DNA of 64,000 nucleotides, from positions 39,003 through 103,002 of the forward strand of contig JAAVWC010000016.1 of the NCBI GenBank assembly GCA_023910675.1, read 5' to 3'. This DNA comes from Gemmatimonas sp. GTDB lineage: Bacteria; Gemmatimonadota; Gemmatimonadetes; Gemmatimonadales; Gemmatimonadaceae. Positions 27,011-35,718 of the stretch are shown piece by piece; the stretch's first letter is position 1; each line of letters begins with the position of its first letter. Position numbers and translations under genes: made by a program. A model generated the notes under the pieces. It had not been told where the DNA came from and did no database searches. It worked only from the letters and a program-made list of their open reading frames with translations.

Positions 27011-28999
27011 ATGCATTCCCCATCTTCACGCCTCGCGACGGTCGCCTTGGCCGGTGTGCTGGCGACGCTCGCCGCCTGCCGCCCGGCCAAGAAGCCGGAG
27101 ACGGCTCCGAACCCGGCGGCCGATCCGCGGAACAACCTCAAGGCCGGTCTCTTCGACGCCGGCGAGTTCACATCGAACATCAAGGTGGTCGGCAAGGCGG
27201 TTTCGCCAAACGGCTTCCTCGGCATCACCAATTCCGACCTCGCGTTCACGGGCAACTACGTCATTCAGGGCAACTACAACGGCCCGGTGGTGTGGGACAT
27301 CAGCAACCCGTCGAGCCCCAAGCTTGTCGTGGCGTACGAGTGCCCGGCGTCGCAGAACGACGTGTCGGTGTACAAGAACCTGATGTTCATGTCGGCCGAA
27401 GCGCAGAACGGCCGCATCGACTGCAAACCCGGTGGCGTACGCGAAGCGGTGAGCAAGGAGCGCATGCGCGGCGTGCGCGTGTTCGACATCAGCAACATCA
27501 AGGAGCCCAAGCTCGTCGCGAACGTGCAGACGTGCCGTGGGTCGCATACGCACACGGTGCTCGAAGACCCGAAGGACCGGACCAACGTATACATCTACGT
27601 GTCCGGTTCGTCAGGTATCCGCGCGGGTACGGAGCTCGCCGGTTGCGAAGGTGATCTCGCCGCCGCCGATCCGAACTCGTCGCGCCTGCGCATCGAAATC
27701 ATCAAGGTGCCGCTGGCCGATCCGAGCAAGGCGGCGGTCGTAGGCCGTGCCAACATCTTCACCGGCCTCGAAGCCCCGCCGAGCCATGGCTTGTCCGATG
27801 CCGACAAGGCCGCGGCGTCGGCGCAGCTCGCGGCGCAGCGTGCCGCGGGTGCGTTCATCGCCAAGAACCCGCAGTCGGGTGCCGACGCGGTCGCGCCGCC
27901 GCAGCTCGTGCGTCGTATGCTCGACGACGCGGCCAAGGCGCGTGGCGCCACGGCGGTGACGACGGCCGACAGTGCGACGGTGCGCAGCGGTCTGCAGGCC
28001 GCGTGGAACCAGATGTACGCCAACGCCGCCGGCGCGCCGGCTGGTGGTGGTCGTCGTGGTCCCGAAGGCTCGCAGTGCCATGACATCACCGTGTACCCGT
28101 CGCTTGGCCTGGCCGGCGGCGCCTGCGAAGGCCATGGTCTGCTGCTCGACATCAGCAACCCAGTGAACCCGGTGCGTCTCGATGCCGCAGCGGACTCGAA
28201 CTTCGCCTACTGGCACTCGGCCACGTTCAACAACGATGGCACGTCGATGCTGTTCAGCGATGAGTGGGGCGGTGGCAGCTCGCCCAAGTGCCGCGCCGGC
28301 GACAAGGCCGAGTGGGGCGCGAACGCGATCTTCGATATCGTGAACGAGGGCGGCAAGAAGAAGCTCAAGTTCCGCAGCTACTACAAGATTCCCACGTACC
28401 AGACGTCGAACGAAAACTGCGTGGCGCACAACGGCTCGCTGATCCCGATTCCGGGACGTGACGTCATGGTGCAGTCGTGGTACCAGGGTGGTATCTCGGT
28501 GTTCGATTGGACGGACACGCAGAACCCGAAGGAAATTGCCAGCTTCGACCGCGGCCCGGTGGACGGCTCGCGCATGGCGATGGGTGGTTCGTGGTCGGTG
28601 TACTGGTACAACGGCAACATCGTGAGCTCCGAAATCGCGCGCGGCATGGACGTGGCGCAGCTGACGCCGAGCCAGTACATCTCGCAGAACGAGATCGACG
28701 CGGCGAACACGGTGAAGTGGGACCAGCTCAACGCGCAGGGCCAGCCCAAGATCGTGTGGCCGCCCAGCTTTCCGTTGGCCAAGGCGTTCACCGACCAGTT
28801 GGAGCGGAAGGGGTGCGCGGCGTCGTCGGTGACGGCGCTCCGGACCCAGATCGCGGCGGCCGAAAAGGCGAGTGGTATGGCGCGTAACACGGCGCTCGAC
28901 GCCGCGGTGACGGCGGCCGAAGGCGCTCGCGGCTGCGACAGCCAGAAGACGGACCTGCTGAAGAAGGCGCTGCAGGACCTCCGCGCCCCCGCGATGTAA
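27011..28999 (+). CDS. LVIVD-repeat beta-propeller lipoprotein
   Basis: About 662 residues from the ATG at 27011. The signal ends LATLAAC, a lipobox. Repeats of the LVIVD type are clear: NYNGPVVWDISNPSSPKLV, RGVRVFDISNIKEPKLVANV, GHGLLLDISNPVNPVRLD, GISVFDWTDTQNPKEIASF. These form a surface beta-propeller whose ligand is unknown. An Ala-rich helical insertion lies at about 255-340 and a second at the C-terminus. An upstream ATG at 26975 would overlap the DUF305 stop by 4 bp; the later start is preferred because it begins the signal peptide. Similar proteins often sit beside DUF305 genes. Confidence 0.85.
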   Translation: MHSPSSRLATVALAGVLATLAACRPAKKPETAPNPAADPRNNLKAGLFDAGEFTSNIKVVGKAVSPNGFLGITNSDLAFTGNYVIQGNYNGPVVWDISNPSSPKLVVAYECPASQNDVSVYKNLMFMSAEAQNGRIDCKPGGVREAVSKERMRGVRVFDISNIKEPKLVANVQTCRGSHTHTVLEDPKDRTNVYIYVSGSSGIRAGTELAGCEGDLAAADPNSSRLRIEIIKVPLADPSKAAVVGRANIFTGLEAPPSHGLSDADKAAASAQLAAQRAAGAFIAKNPQSGADAVAPPQLVRRMLDDAAKARGATAVTTADSATVRSGLQAAWNQMYANAAGAPAGGGRRGPEGSQCHDITVYPSLGLAGGACEGHGLLLDISNPVNPVRLDAAADSNFAYWHSATFNNDGTSMLFSDEWGGGSSPKCRAGDKAEWGANAIFDIVNEGGKKKLKFRSYYKIPTYQTSNENCVAHNGSLIPIPGRDVMVQSWYQGGISVFDWTDTQNPKEIASFDRGPVDGSRMAMGGSWSVYWYNGNIVSSEIARGMDVAQLTPSQYISQNEIDAANTVKWDQLNAQGQPKIVWPPSFPLAKAFTDQLERKGCAASSVTALRTQIAAAEKASGMARNTALDAAVTAAEGARGCDSQKTDLLKKALQDLRAPAM

Positions 29000-29019
29000 G
29001 TCGCGGTCGTTTACAAGAC

Positions 29020-29057
29020 AAAGCCGGCGGGCCTCTCGGGGTGCGCCGGCTTTGCTT
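29020..29057. terminator. strong intrinsic terminator
   Basis: AAAGCCGGCG and CGCCGGCTTT form a perfect 10-bp stem around a loop of about 15 nt, followed by GCTTTTG. It lies 20 bp after the LVIVD-protein stop. The flanking A and T runs would also let it stop the convergent LuxR-type transcript. Confidence 0.85.
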
Positions 29058-29158
29058 TTGGTGCCGATGCAGGACATTACTGCCACACATTCATGCGACA
29101 GAATAGCTTTCATTGGTCGCCAGCCGAATTTGCTCATTTGTGTCCCTTCAGTGATCTT

Positions 29159-29815
29159 TTACTGTCTTGCTAGTGACTTCTTGCTGAACTGTCCGATGCG
29201 CCGTGCGAGCTCCGCGCGCGAAGAAACGCCCAGCTTCATGAACACCCGTTCGGTGTGCCGACGGACGGTGTGCACCGAAATGCCGAGCCTTTCGGCGATG
29301 AACGGCGAAGGCTTGCCCGTGGCGACGAGTCCCGCGATCTGGCGTTCACGCCCGGTCAGCCGTCGGTCGTCATACCACTGTTCTGCGTGCGGGACGGCGT
29401 TTGGCTCGGCCTGATCGGTGCTCGAGGGCTCCGCCAAAACCACGATGAATTGGAGATCGCCGGTACTGCTCCGAAGCGGGAGGGCGGTCATATCGACCGG
29501 CATACCATCCGCGAGGTGAAGCGCGAACTCGCTCGGGGTCCCCAGCATGGGGGCGGTCCGGGCGTGATCTCTGGCCAGCTTGGAGAGGGCATCGACGATG
29601 TGGCTGTTGTCGTCGTGGAGTACGCGGCGCGCTTCGGGGGAGCGGGTGAGTACCTGCCCCTCGCGATTGAAGTGGAGAAAGGGGACGCGACAGGTGAGCA
29701 GCGAATCGATGAGGGTGCGCATGACAGGAGCTGGAAGGAGGCAGGCGGATGAGCGCCGAGCGTCATTGAACGCCCCATCATCGGTTTTGCCGATCAATTT
29801 CCAGTCGTTGATCAA
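29159..29815 (-). CDS. LuxR-family HTH transcriptional regulator
   Basis: 218 residues. The C-terminal 65 residues are a LuxR/FixJ helix-turn-helix: LTGRERQIAGLVATGKPSPF, IAERLGISVHTVRRHTERVF and MKLGVSSRAELARR. The N-terminal half has a short PAS-like region (VPFLHFNREGQVLTRSPEAR) but no receiver Asp, so it is not a classic response regulator. The start could be the ATG at 29815 or, more likely by composition, the ATG at 29722 before RTLIDSLL. It is divergent from the BTAD regulator, 73 bp apart, suggesting shared or mutual control. Confidence 0.85.
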   Translation of the reverse strand: MINDWKLIGKTDDGAFNDARRSSACLLPAPVMRTLIDSLLTCRVPFLHFNREGQVLTRSPEARRVLHDDNSHIVDALSKLARDHARTAPMLGTPSEFALHLADGMPVDMTALPLRSSTGDLQFIVVLAEPSSTDQAEPNAVPHAEQWYDDRRLTGRERQIAGLVATGKPSPFIAERLGISVHTVRRHTERVFMKLGVSSRAELARRIGQFSKKSLARQ

Positions 29816-29888
29816 TCAACTCGGGCGGAATTGACCGGACTCATTCATATTTCAGTGGTGATCCAACGGATCAGTACGCCCAACAACG

Positions 29889-32387
29889 ATGGATTCGGTC
29901 AGATTGTCTGATAGGTCGGCTGCAACACATCTCGCGCTTCGATTGATTGGTGGGGTGCAACTGGTGGCCGACGAGGCGCCGGTCACCGGGCGCGCCGCGC
30001 AGCGTCGACGGATGGCGCTCCTGGCGTATCTGGCCCGGAGTCCGGAACGTCGCGCGCACCGCGACCGGCTCATGGGCTTACTCTGGACCGATCATGCGCC
30101 GGACGCTGCGCGGCGGTTGCTCAACGAGTCCATCTATGTCATTCGGCGCGAGCTTGGTCCCGACGTGCTGCGGACGGAAGGCGACACGGTCCGCCTCGAC
30201 GCCGCAGTGGTGTGCGACGCCGATCTGTTCGATCGGGCAGTGGTTGCCGGCGATCTGGCGGGAGCGGTAGGGCTGTATGCCGGTCCGCTGTTCGGTTCGT
30301 GGTCGGTGGGAGATGCGCCCGAGTTCGAACAGTGGGCGGAAACGGAGCGGGCGCAGTTCGGTCGGCGCTTCGCCGACGTGGCCCCGCGGGCGGCGGCGCA
30401 GGCATCCGGGCGCGGCGATTGGATGCAGGCCGCCGCGATCTTCGCGCGATTGGCGACCGAAGATCCGGACAGCGTGATTGCCGCCGAGGGGGAGGCGCGC
30501 GCGTTAGCGATGGCGGGAGAACCGCTGCAGGCGTGTCGGCGACTCGACCAGTTTGCGGAGCGGTGGGCGGTGGAGTTTGGTGGCACGCCGCCGGCCACGG
30601 TGACGGCGCTGCGGACGGCCCTTGTCTCGGGCGCCGTGGGGGCACCGGTGGCGGCACGCCGCGTTGCCGCGAGCGCTGCTATGGTAGGCGCGGCGGGAGC
30701 GAGTCCCATTCCGACGAGCGCCGCTGCGGAGCATGCCGTGGCAGTGAGCCCGGTGGCGGCACGCGCTGCCGAGCGACGGAAACGGTGGTGGTGGATACCG
30801 CTCCCGCTCGCGCTGGTTGCGGTGGCGATCGTCTGGGTCTCCACGCGGCAGAACAACGAGCCGGTGGTTGGTCGCGCATCGCGCGTGGCGATCATGTCGC
30901 GCGCGCTGGCCTCACGCGACACCGGTCTGGCGTACCTGCGCGAAGCGATCACCGAAGGCGTCACCAATCAGCTGAGCGTCAACCGCTTCTCGATGGCGAC
31001 GTCAAGCGAAGTCCGCGCGATGGAGTCGGGACGATTGTCGCTCGACTCGCTCGTGTCGCTCAAGCAGCTTGGCACCTTGGTGGAGTTTGCCTTCGAAGCG
31101 CGGCCGTCGCGAGTGCGGGTCACGGCTCGGCTCATCGATGCCCTGTCCCGTGAGGTGCTGTCGAGCAGTGTCTTCGAACGCCCCTTGGACGATGCGTTGT
31201 CGATCGAAACGGATCTGACGCGTTTCGTAGTGGATGCCCTGCGGCAGCGCTTACGTCAGTCGGTGGCCATTCGTGATCCCATCGAAGGGCAGCGCGATGC
31301 GACGGCGCGTAAACTGCTCATTACGGCCGTCCGCTCGCGGCTCGATGCGAGTGAGGTACTGCAAAACGGGTTCGCGCTCGACCTCGAGGCCGCACGCAAC
31401 ATGCTGCTGGCCGCCGATTCGTTGTTACAGCGCGCGGCGCTGCTCGAGCCCACGTGGGACGCTGTGCTGTTGGAGCGCGCGCGCATTATGCGCGAGCGGG
31501 TACGGACGGAGCCTGAGTCGCTGCAGCGCGCGTTGCTCGACAGTGCCGTGGCGATGACCGGCGCGGTACTGGCGCGGCGTCCGGAGGAAGCGGAGGCGTT
31601 CGAACTGCGGGGGATGTTGCGGATGCGCACGGCGCTCGCACTTAGCGATGGGGCGCGTGATACCATTGCCCTGCGCGATGCCGACACCGACTTGCGTCGT
31701 GCGCTCGCGTTGGAACCCCAGCGTGCCGAAGGATGGCTGGCGTTGAGCACCGTGCAGAATCTGCGTGGTCAGGCCGCCTCGTCGCTGATTTCCGCGCAGC
31801 GTGCGGTGGAGCATGATGCCTTCTTGATCAATGGACAGCGAGCGTACTTCGAGCTGTTCGCCGGCGCGCTGACCAGCGCCAAAGTGGACGAGGCGCTCCA
31901 GTGGTGTCGGCGTGGCCGCCTGGCGTACCCGCGTGACGTGACGTTCTACGTCTGCGAACTGACGGCGATGCGCGAGCGGCCGGCACAGCCGACTGATGTG
32001 GTGTCGGCGTGGCGGCTCGTGGCCCGCGTGGACTCCTTGAGTCAGTTGGCAGAACGTCGCACGACGGCCGACTACAAACCGGCGTACAGTGTCGTCGTCG
32101 CCGCGGGGATCTCGGCACGTGCCGGCAACGCCGCGATGGCGCGCGATGCCGTGCAACGTGCCCGCCGCCTGATCGGTAGTGATCCTTCGCTGCGGCTCGA
32201 CCTCACGTTCGACGAGGCGTGGGTGGAACTGATGCTCGGCGACCGGCGCCGCGCGGTATCGCTGTTGCGACAGGTCGTTGCCGCGCGGCCGCCGATGGCC
32301 CGCATCATCACGACGGCGCCGCTCTTTCGCGACATCGCGGACGACGTACTGCCGTCGACTAGGGCTGCCGTGCCGCCCACGCGCTGA
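29889..32387 (+). CDS. BTAD (SARP-like) regulator fused through a membrane span to a TolB-like/TPR region
   Basis: 832 residues. An N-terminal winged helix (about 15-105: LRLIGGVQLVADEAP, AHRDRLMGLLWTDHAPD, ESIYVIRRELGPDVL) leads into a BTAD helical domain (about 108-250), as in SARP activators. After an Ala-rich linker a single membrane span lies at about 298-318 (RWWWIPLPLALVAVAIVWVS). Beyond it, ITEGVTNQLSVNRFSMATSS and VRVTARLIDALSREVLSS fit the TolB-like/FlgO domain, followed by TPR-like helices to the end. Such a chain would bind DNA inside and sense something outside, as CadC and ToxR do. Its 3' end overlaps the convergent next gene by about 29 bp. Confidence 0.85.
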   Translation: MDSVRLSDRSAATHLALRLIGGVQLVADEAPVTGRAAQRRRMALLAYLARSPERRAHRDRLMGLLWTDHAPDAARRLLNESIYVIRRELGPDVLRTEGDTVRLDAAVVCDADLFDRAVVAGDLAGAVGLYAGPLFGSWSVGDAPEFEQWAETERAQFGRRFADVAPRAAAQASGRGDWMQAAAIFARLATEDPDSVIAAEGEARALAMAGEPLQACRRLDQFAERWAVEFGGTPPATVTALRTALVSGAVGAPVAARRVAASAAMVGAAGASPIPTSAAAEHAVAVSPVAARAAERRKRWWWIPLPLALVAVAIVWVSTRQNNEPVVGRASRVAIMSRALASRDTGLAYLREAITEGVTNQLSVNRFSMATSSEVRAMESGRLSLDSLVSLKQLGTLVEFAFEARPSRVRVTARLIDALSREVLSSSVFERPLDDALSIETDLTRFVVDALRQRLRQSVAIRDPIEGQRDATARKLLITAVRSRLDASEVLQNGFALDLEAARNMLLAADSLLQRAALLEPTWDAVLLERARIMRERVRTEPESLQRALLDSAVAMTGAVLARRPEEAEAFELRGMLRMRTALALSDGARDTIALRDADTDLRRALALEPQRAEGWLALSTVQNLRGQAASSLISAQRAVEHDAFLINGQRAYFELFAGALTSAKVDEALQWCRRGRLAYPRDVTFYVCELTAMRERPAQPTDVVSAWRLVARVDSLSQLAERRTTADYKPAYSVVVAAGISARAGNAAMARDAVQRARRLIGSDPSLRLDLTFDEAWVELMLGDRRRAVSLLRQVVAARPPMARIITTAPLFRDIADDVLPSTRAAVPPTR

Positions 32388-33006
32388 ACGGTTCCCAGTC
32401 TTCGTCGAGGAAGCTCTCGGTGTCGGTGCGGCTGCCGAGCACATACAGCCCGTTGGTAGACGGGGCGTCTGGTATCAGCGGCGGAAGCGTGGGGTCTTCA
32501 TTTCTGATCTCGACATCGCGCGTGGGGTAGGCATGCGCGATGGCAATGACATCGTCGTTGCTGATCGCATTGCGCAGCTTCTGCATCTGCGCGTCGGAAT
32601 AGAAGCGGACGTAGTACGGAATGAGGAACTTGTGGCAGGCGGCCTCACCCCAGAAGACGCAGTCGAACACATCGGTGTCCACCTTGATCTTCTTCGGTTT
32701 CCTGGGGTGGCGGAGTGTGACCTTGGTCGGTTTCTGCTTCTTGTGCCCAACGGTGTGCACATGAATCGCGCCGGGAATCTGCTCGGCGCCGAGGTTCTCT
32801 CGCGCGACGAGTTTATGGCCTTCGATGACGACAATGAGGTCTTTGTCGCGCATACCGTCGACGGCTTCGGCGAGACGGCGCAGGTCGTTTGCGGTGAACG
32901 TTGCGATCGGGATGCTTTCGGACACGGTACGGCTGCTCCGTTCAGGGATGGTAAGGGCCACTCGGCGCACCAAATAATAGCACCTGCTGCTGAGATTGCC
33001 GTCCAC
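32359..33006 (-). CDS. hypothetical protein, unknown
   Basis: 215 residues with no signal peptide or membrane span. The first half has a predicted strand-helix pattern (DLRRLAEAVDGMRDKDLIVV, IEGHKLVARENLGAEQIPGA) and a basic segment (KKQKPTKVTLRHPRKPKKIK). The rest holds FWGEAACHKFLIPYYVRFYS and an acidic end. No known family is recognised. Coding is supported by a long frame, sensible residue content and the absence of any other good frame. It is convergent with the BTAD gene and overlaps its last codons. The start may lie some codons inside 33006. The 288-bp gap upstream (33007-33294) shows no gene. Confidence 0.55.
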   Translation of the reverse strand: MDGNLSSRCYYLVRRVALTIPERSSRTVSESIPIATFTANDLRRLAEAVDGMRDKDLIVVIEGHKLVARENLGAEQIPGAIHVHTVGHKKQKPTKVTLRHPRKPKKIKVDTDVFDCVFWGEAACHKFLIPYYVRFYSDAQMQKLRNAISNDDVIAIAHAYPTRDVEIRNEDPTLPPLIPDAPSTNGLYVLGSRTDTESFLDEDWEPFSAWAARQP

Positions 33007-33294
33007 CGAATTCCCTAGGCCAAGTTACCAATGTTCGAACCACGCCGGTCGTGCAATGCGTTGTGGAATTCAATACCGCCGCCGCCCCACGGCGGCTCCT
33101 CCGTTGCACGGCGGTGCGTGCCACGCGGGGTGGCGCAGGTTCCTGTTGCGCGATGGCTCCCTGCAGGCACTGAAGGAACGCTGCCGGAGCAAAGCGTTCG
33201 TCCTTCCGCGAGCGGCATGGTGTGTCTCGAACTTCTGCGCGCGCCTTCGTGACCCGTTCCGTGCACGCGGTGATCGAGCGAAGTGCGCCTGGGA

Positions 33295-34173
33295 TTACGC
33301 GAGCAGAACGAGGCGTGGTCGCTCGTCGTTCATGGGCTGTTGTGTGCTGCCCGTGTGCAGTGCTTCGCAGAGCAACTGCAGGCTGACCGCCATCGCCCCG
33401 GCATCACGCAACTGCTTGGGTGAGCGATTGGTGTAGCGCGTGATCTGCTTGCGCAGTGCACCGACCGTGGGATATCCCAGCAGTCTGGCAATGCTCACAA
33501 AGGTACGGCCACGCTCTTCAATGTAGAGGGCCGCGATCAGCAGGCGCGCCCAGCCGGCGATGATCTGAGGCGAGGGGAGCCGACGGGTTTCGCAGAATTT
33601 TCGCAGCGTCCGCTCATGCATTTGCATGAGGGCGGCGAGCTTGCTGGCCGGGAGATGCTCGTGCGCGTATCGCAGCGAGCGCTTCATCATGGTGGTGAGA
33701 TCGTCGGGGAACGCGCTTTCCTGCCGTGCGAACGCTTCCTCGATGAGCTTCCACACGCGCATGGCGGTCGCGTCGCTGTAGGTCTTCGACAACGCGGCGC
33801 GGATCTCGTCGGCGCGCAATCCCTCGTTGGCGTCGAGCAGATCGCTGACACCGAGCTGTGACAGGCGAAGCGCGGCCTGCATGCTCGACACGCCCGCCAC
33901 GGCGACGGCGATGACGGGGACATTGGGGAAGCGCTCGCGGAGCGCAATGTATTCGCTCCAGAACGGATCGAAGCGGTCGCGCAAAACGGGAACAATGAGG
34001 CAGAGCGACGTCGACGCGCGCAACTGCGTCTGCACGTCAGCCCCCGTCTGAACGGCGACCAATCGTGAATCACGACCGACCGCGTTGCGCACCTGCGCCA
34101 CCAATGCCTCCGGCAACGACCACGCAATGAGCGCGGCCGGCAGCGGCAAGCGGAGGAGGGGCGAGAGCGGCAT
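33295..34173 (-). CDS. AraC-type HTH regulator with receiver-like N-terminal domain
   Basis: 292 residues. The C-terminal part (about 175-275) is an AraC-family double helix-turn-helix: LPASKLAALMQMHERTLRKF and TFVSIARLLGYPTVGALRKQ then ITRYTNRSPKQLRDAGAM. The N-terminal 130 residues look like a receiver fold (LVAVQTGADVQTQL, VPVIAVAVAGVSSMQAALRL, GVSDLLDANEGL) but no clear phospho-Asp is in place, so it may be a pseudo-receiver. It follows the TPR-rich gene by 19 bp on the same strand. Target genes unknown. Confidence 0.75.
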   Translation of the reverse strand: MPLSPLLRLPLPAALIAWSLPEALVAQVRNAVGRDSRLVAVQTGADVQTQLRASTSLCLIVPVLRDRFDPFWSEYIALRERFPNVPVIAVAVAGVSSMQAALRLSQLGVSDLLDANEGLRADEIRAALSKTYSDATAMRVWKLIEEAFARQESAFPDDLTTMMKRSLRYAHEHLPASKLAALMQMHERTLRKFCETRRLPSPQIIAGWARLLIAALYIEERGRTFVSIARLLGYPTVGALRKQITRYTNRSPKQLRDAGAMAVSLQLLCEALHTGSTQQPMNDERPRLVLLA

Positions 34174-34192
34174 GATGTCGACGTTCGAACGG

Positions 34193-35449
34193 TCAGGTCA
34201 GCGCGGCGAGCCGGGCGAGCGCCGGATGTCTGTCGGCCTCGGTCCAGCCGGCAGTTACCGTCGAGGGAGTCGCCAGCCCCTGCAACAACTCGTCCACGCG
34301 GAACTGGTAATCAAAGTAGCCGTGCGTCTGCGCGAGCTCCTGCGCTTCCAACAGTACTTCCCGTGCACCGGGCGCGCTGCTTTCGCGCCGCAGGCATTCC
34401 GCGTGTGCCACCAGCGCGTACACCCGCTCACGGGGCGCAAGGGGCTTGGCGAACAGCGCGGAGAGCGCCGCTCGACTTTCTTCAATGTCGTGCGCGGTGA
34501 GGCGCATGGTTGCCGACTCGTCCCGCAGCAGGCACGCCGTGATCGCGCGCGCCAACCCGATGATGGCGCCGGCCTGCACCCGGAGGGGCGCCCCCGTCTG
34601 CAAGGCTTCGTGCTGCGCATTGCGGAATCCTGCAATGGCAGCGGGCACGTCGCCGACTTCGAGCGCGGTTTCGGCCATCGTCACCACGAGCTCCGCCCGG
34701 AATGCGTTGGCGTGTCCGAGGAGATCGTACGCGTGCCAACTGTCGAGTAGCGCCTCGAGGGCGCGGCCGCGTTTGCGGTACGCGATCGCGCGCATCTGAT
34801 AGATAGCGGTGTTGTGCGCAGGGGCGAGACGTGCCGGTGGGTCGGCCAGAAGCGCCGTGCACCGCTCTTCCGCCAACGGAAAATTGCCTCGGGCGAGCGC
34901 GATGTTGATCAGGCCGAGCGCCGCGGCAATGCGCGCGTCGCGCCAGGGCTGCGCTTCGACGAGTGTGACCCCCTCGGCATAGCAGTACTCGGCGTCGTCC
35001 AGGAGACCGCCTAGACGCGACATGCGCCCGCGACGGCACCAGCAGATGGCGAGGACTTCGCGTTGCCACGGATCGTCCGTGGTCGGCGCCGCTGCCGCAT
35101 GCTCTCCGCAATGCATCGCGATGGCATTGACGATAATCCGCGCCAGCACCGGTTCGCCGAGGAACTCGGCGAGCGCCGACAGCTGCAGCCACTCGTGGGC
35201 GGGGTGCTCCACCGGGAGGTGGACCAACGGAGACGGTGGTCGTCGGAGCGCGTCGTTAAGCGGCGCGAGCGCGCTGGCCGAGGGGGGCGTGAGCTCGACC
35301 TGGCGCTCGAGCGACGCGGTGAGAAAAGCGATGGCGGTGAGCTGCTGCGTCCGCTCGCTTTCGGGGGCCGCGGACAATCTGTCGGCGGCGATGGACAACC
35401 ATTCACTGGCACTGGCGGCGCCAAACGGCGGCAACGTGTTGGGAGACAT
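34193..35449 (-). CDS. TPR-like helical repeat protein
   Basis: 418 residues, almost all helix, with TPR-type pairs such as LLDDAEYCYAEGVTLVEAQP, ALGLINIALARGNFPLAEER, MRAIAYRKRGRALEALLDSW, TALEVGDVPAAIAGFRNAQH and AHAECLRRESSAPGAREVLL. No signal peptide. It most resembles the helical-repeat part of MalT/LuxR-like or SARP-like regulators without the DNA-binding part. The next gene downstream (19 bp) is an AraC-type regulator, so the pair may be sensor scaffold and DNA-binding output. This role is inference. Confidence 0.7.
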   Translation of the reverse strand: MSPNTLPPFGAASASEWLSIAADRLSAAPESERTQQLTAIAFLTASLERQVELTPPSASALAPLNDALRRPPSPLVHLPVEHPAHEWLQLSALAEFLGEPVLARIIVNAIAMHCGEHAAAAPTTDDPWQREVLAICWCRRGRMSRLGGLLDDAEYCYAEGVTLVEAQPWRDARIAAALGLINIALARGNFPLAEERCTALLADPPARLAPAHNTAIYQMRAIAYRKRGRALEALLDSWHAYDLLGHANAFRAELVVTMAETALEVGDVPAAIAGFRNAQHEALQTGAPLRVQAGAIIGLARAITACLLRDESATMRLTAHDIEESRAALSALFAKPLAPRERVYALVAHAECLRRESSAPGAREVLLEAQELAQTHGYFDYQFRVDELLQGLATPSTVTAGWTEADRHPALARLAALT

Positions 35450-35500
35450 GTTTGGATGCTACGGCGCCTCGGAGTCGGTGAGTAGAGGTGACTCTGGTCA

Positions 35501-35546
35501 AAGCGGACGCCAGCGGCCCCAAGTGGAGGGCCGCTGACGTCCGCTT
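35501..35546. repeat. 18-bp-arm hairpin near the IS element
   Basis: AAGCGGACGCCAGCGGCC and GGCCGCTGACGTCCGCTT pair with one mismatch around a 10-nt loop. A related sequence (GGCCGCTGGCGTCC) recurs on the other side of the insertion sequence at about 36879. It lies in the 270-bp gap upstream of the TPR gene, in which no gene is seen. Confidence 0.6.
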
Positions 35547-35718
35547 AGTGCCGGATCAGTGCTCTCATCTGTGCAGTGCATTCCCACAGCTTGAATCGTG
35601 TGGGGTGTGCTGGCGTCGAGGCAACGCCACATTGATTGGAATGTGCGGTATTGCTTGTCGTGAGTGGCCGGCCCCGCGACTAGGCGGTGCCGGCACTCGC
35701 GGCAATGCAACGCCTCAC

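Noticed and set aside
27611..29137. 508-residue minus-strand frame opposite the LVIVD protein
   Set aside because: Arg/His-rich with no recognised fold; the plus strand has repeated propeller motifs and a lipobox.
33007..33294. Short overlapping frames in the gap upstream of the hypothetical gene
   Set aside because: None has good residue content or start context, and none matches a family.
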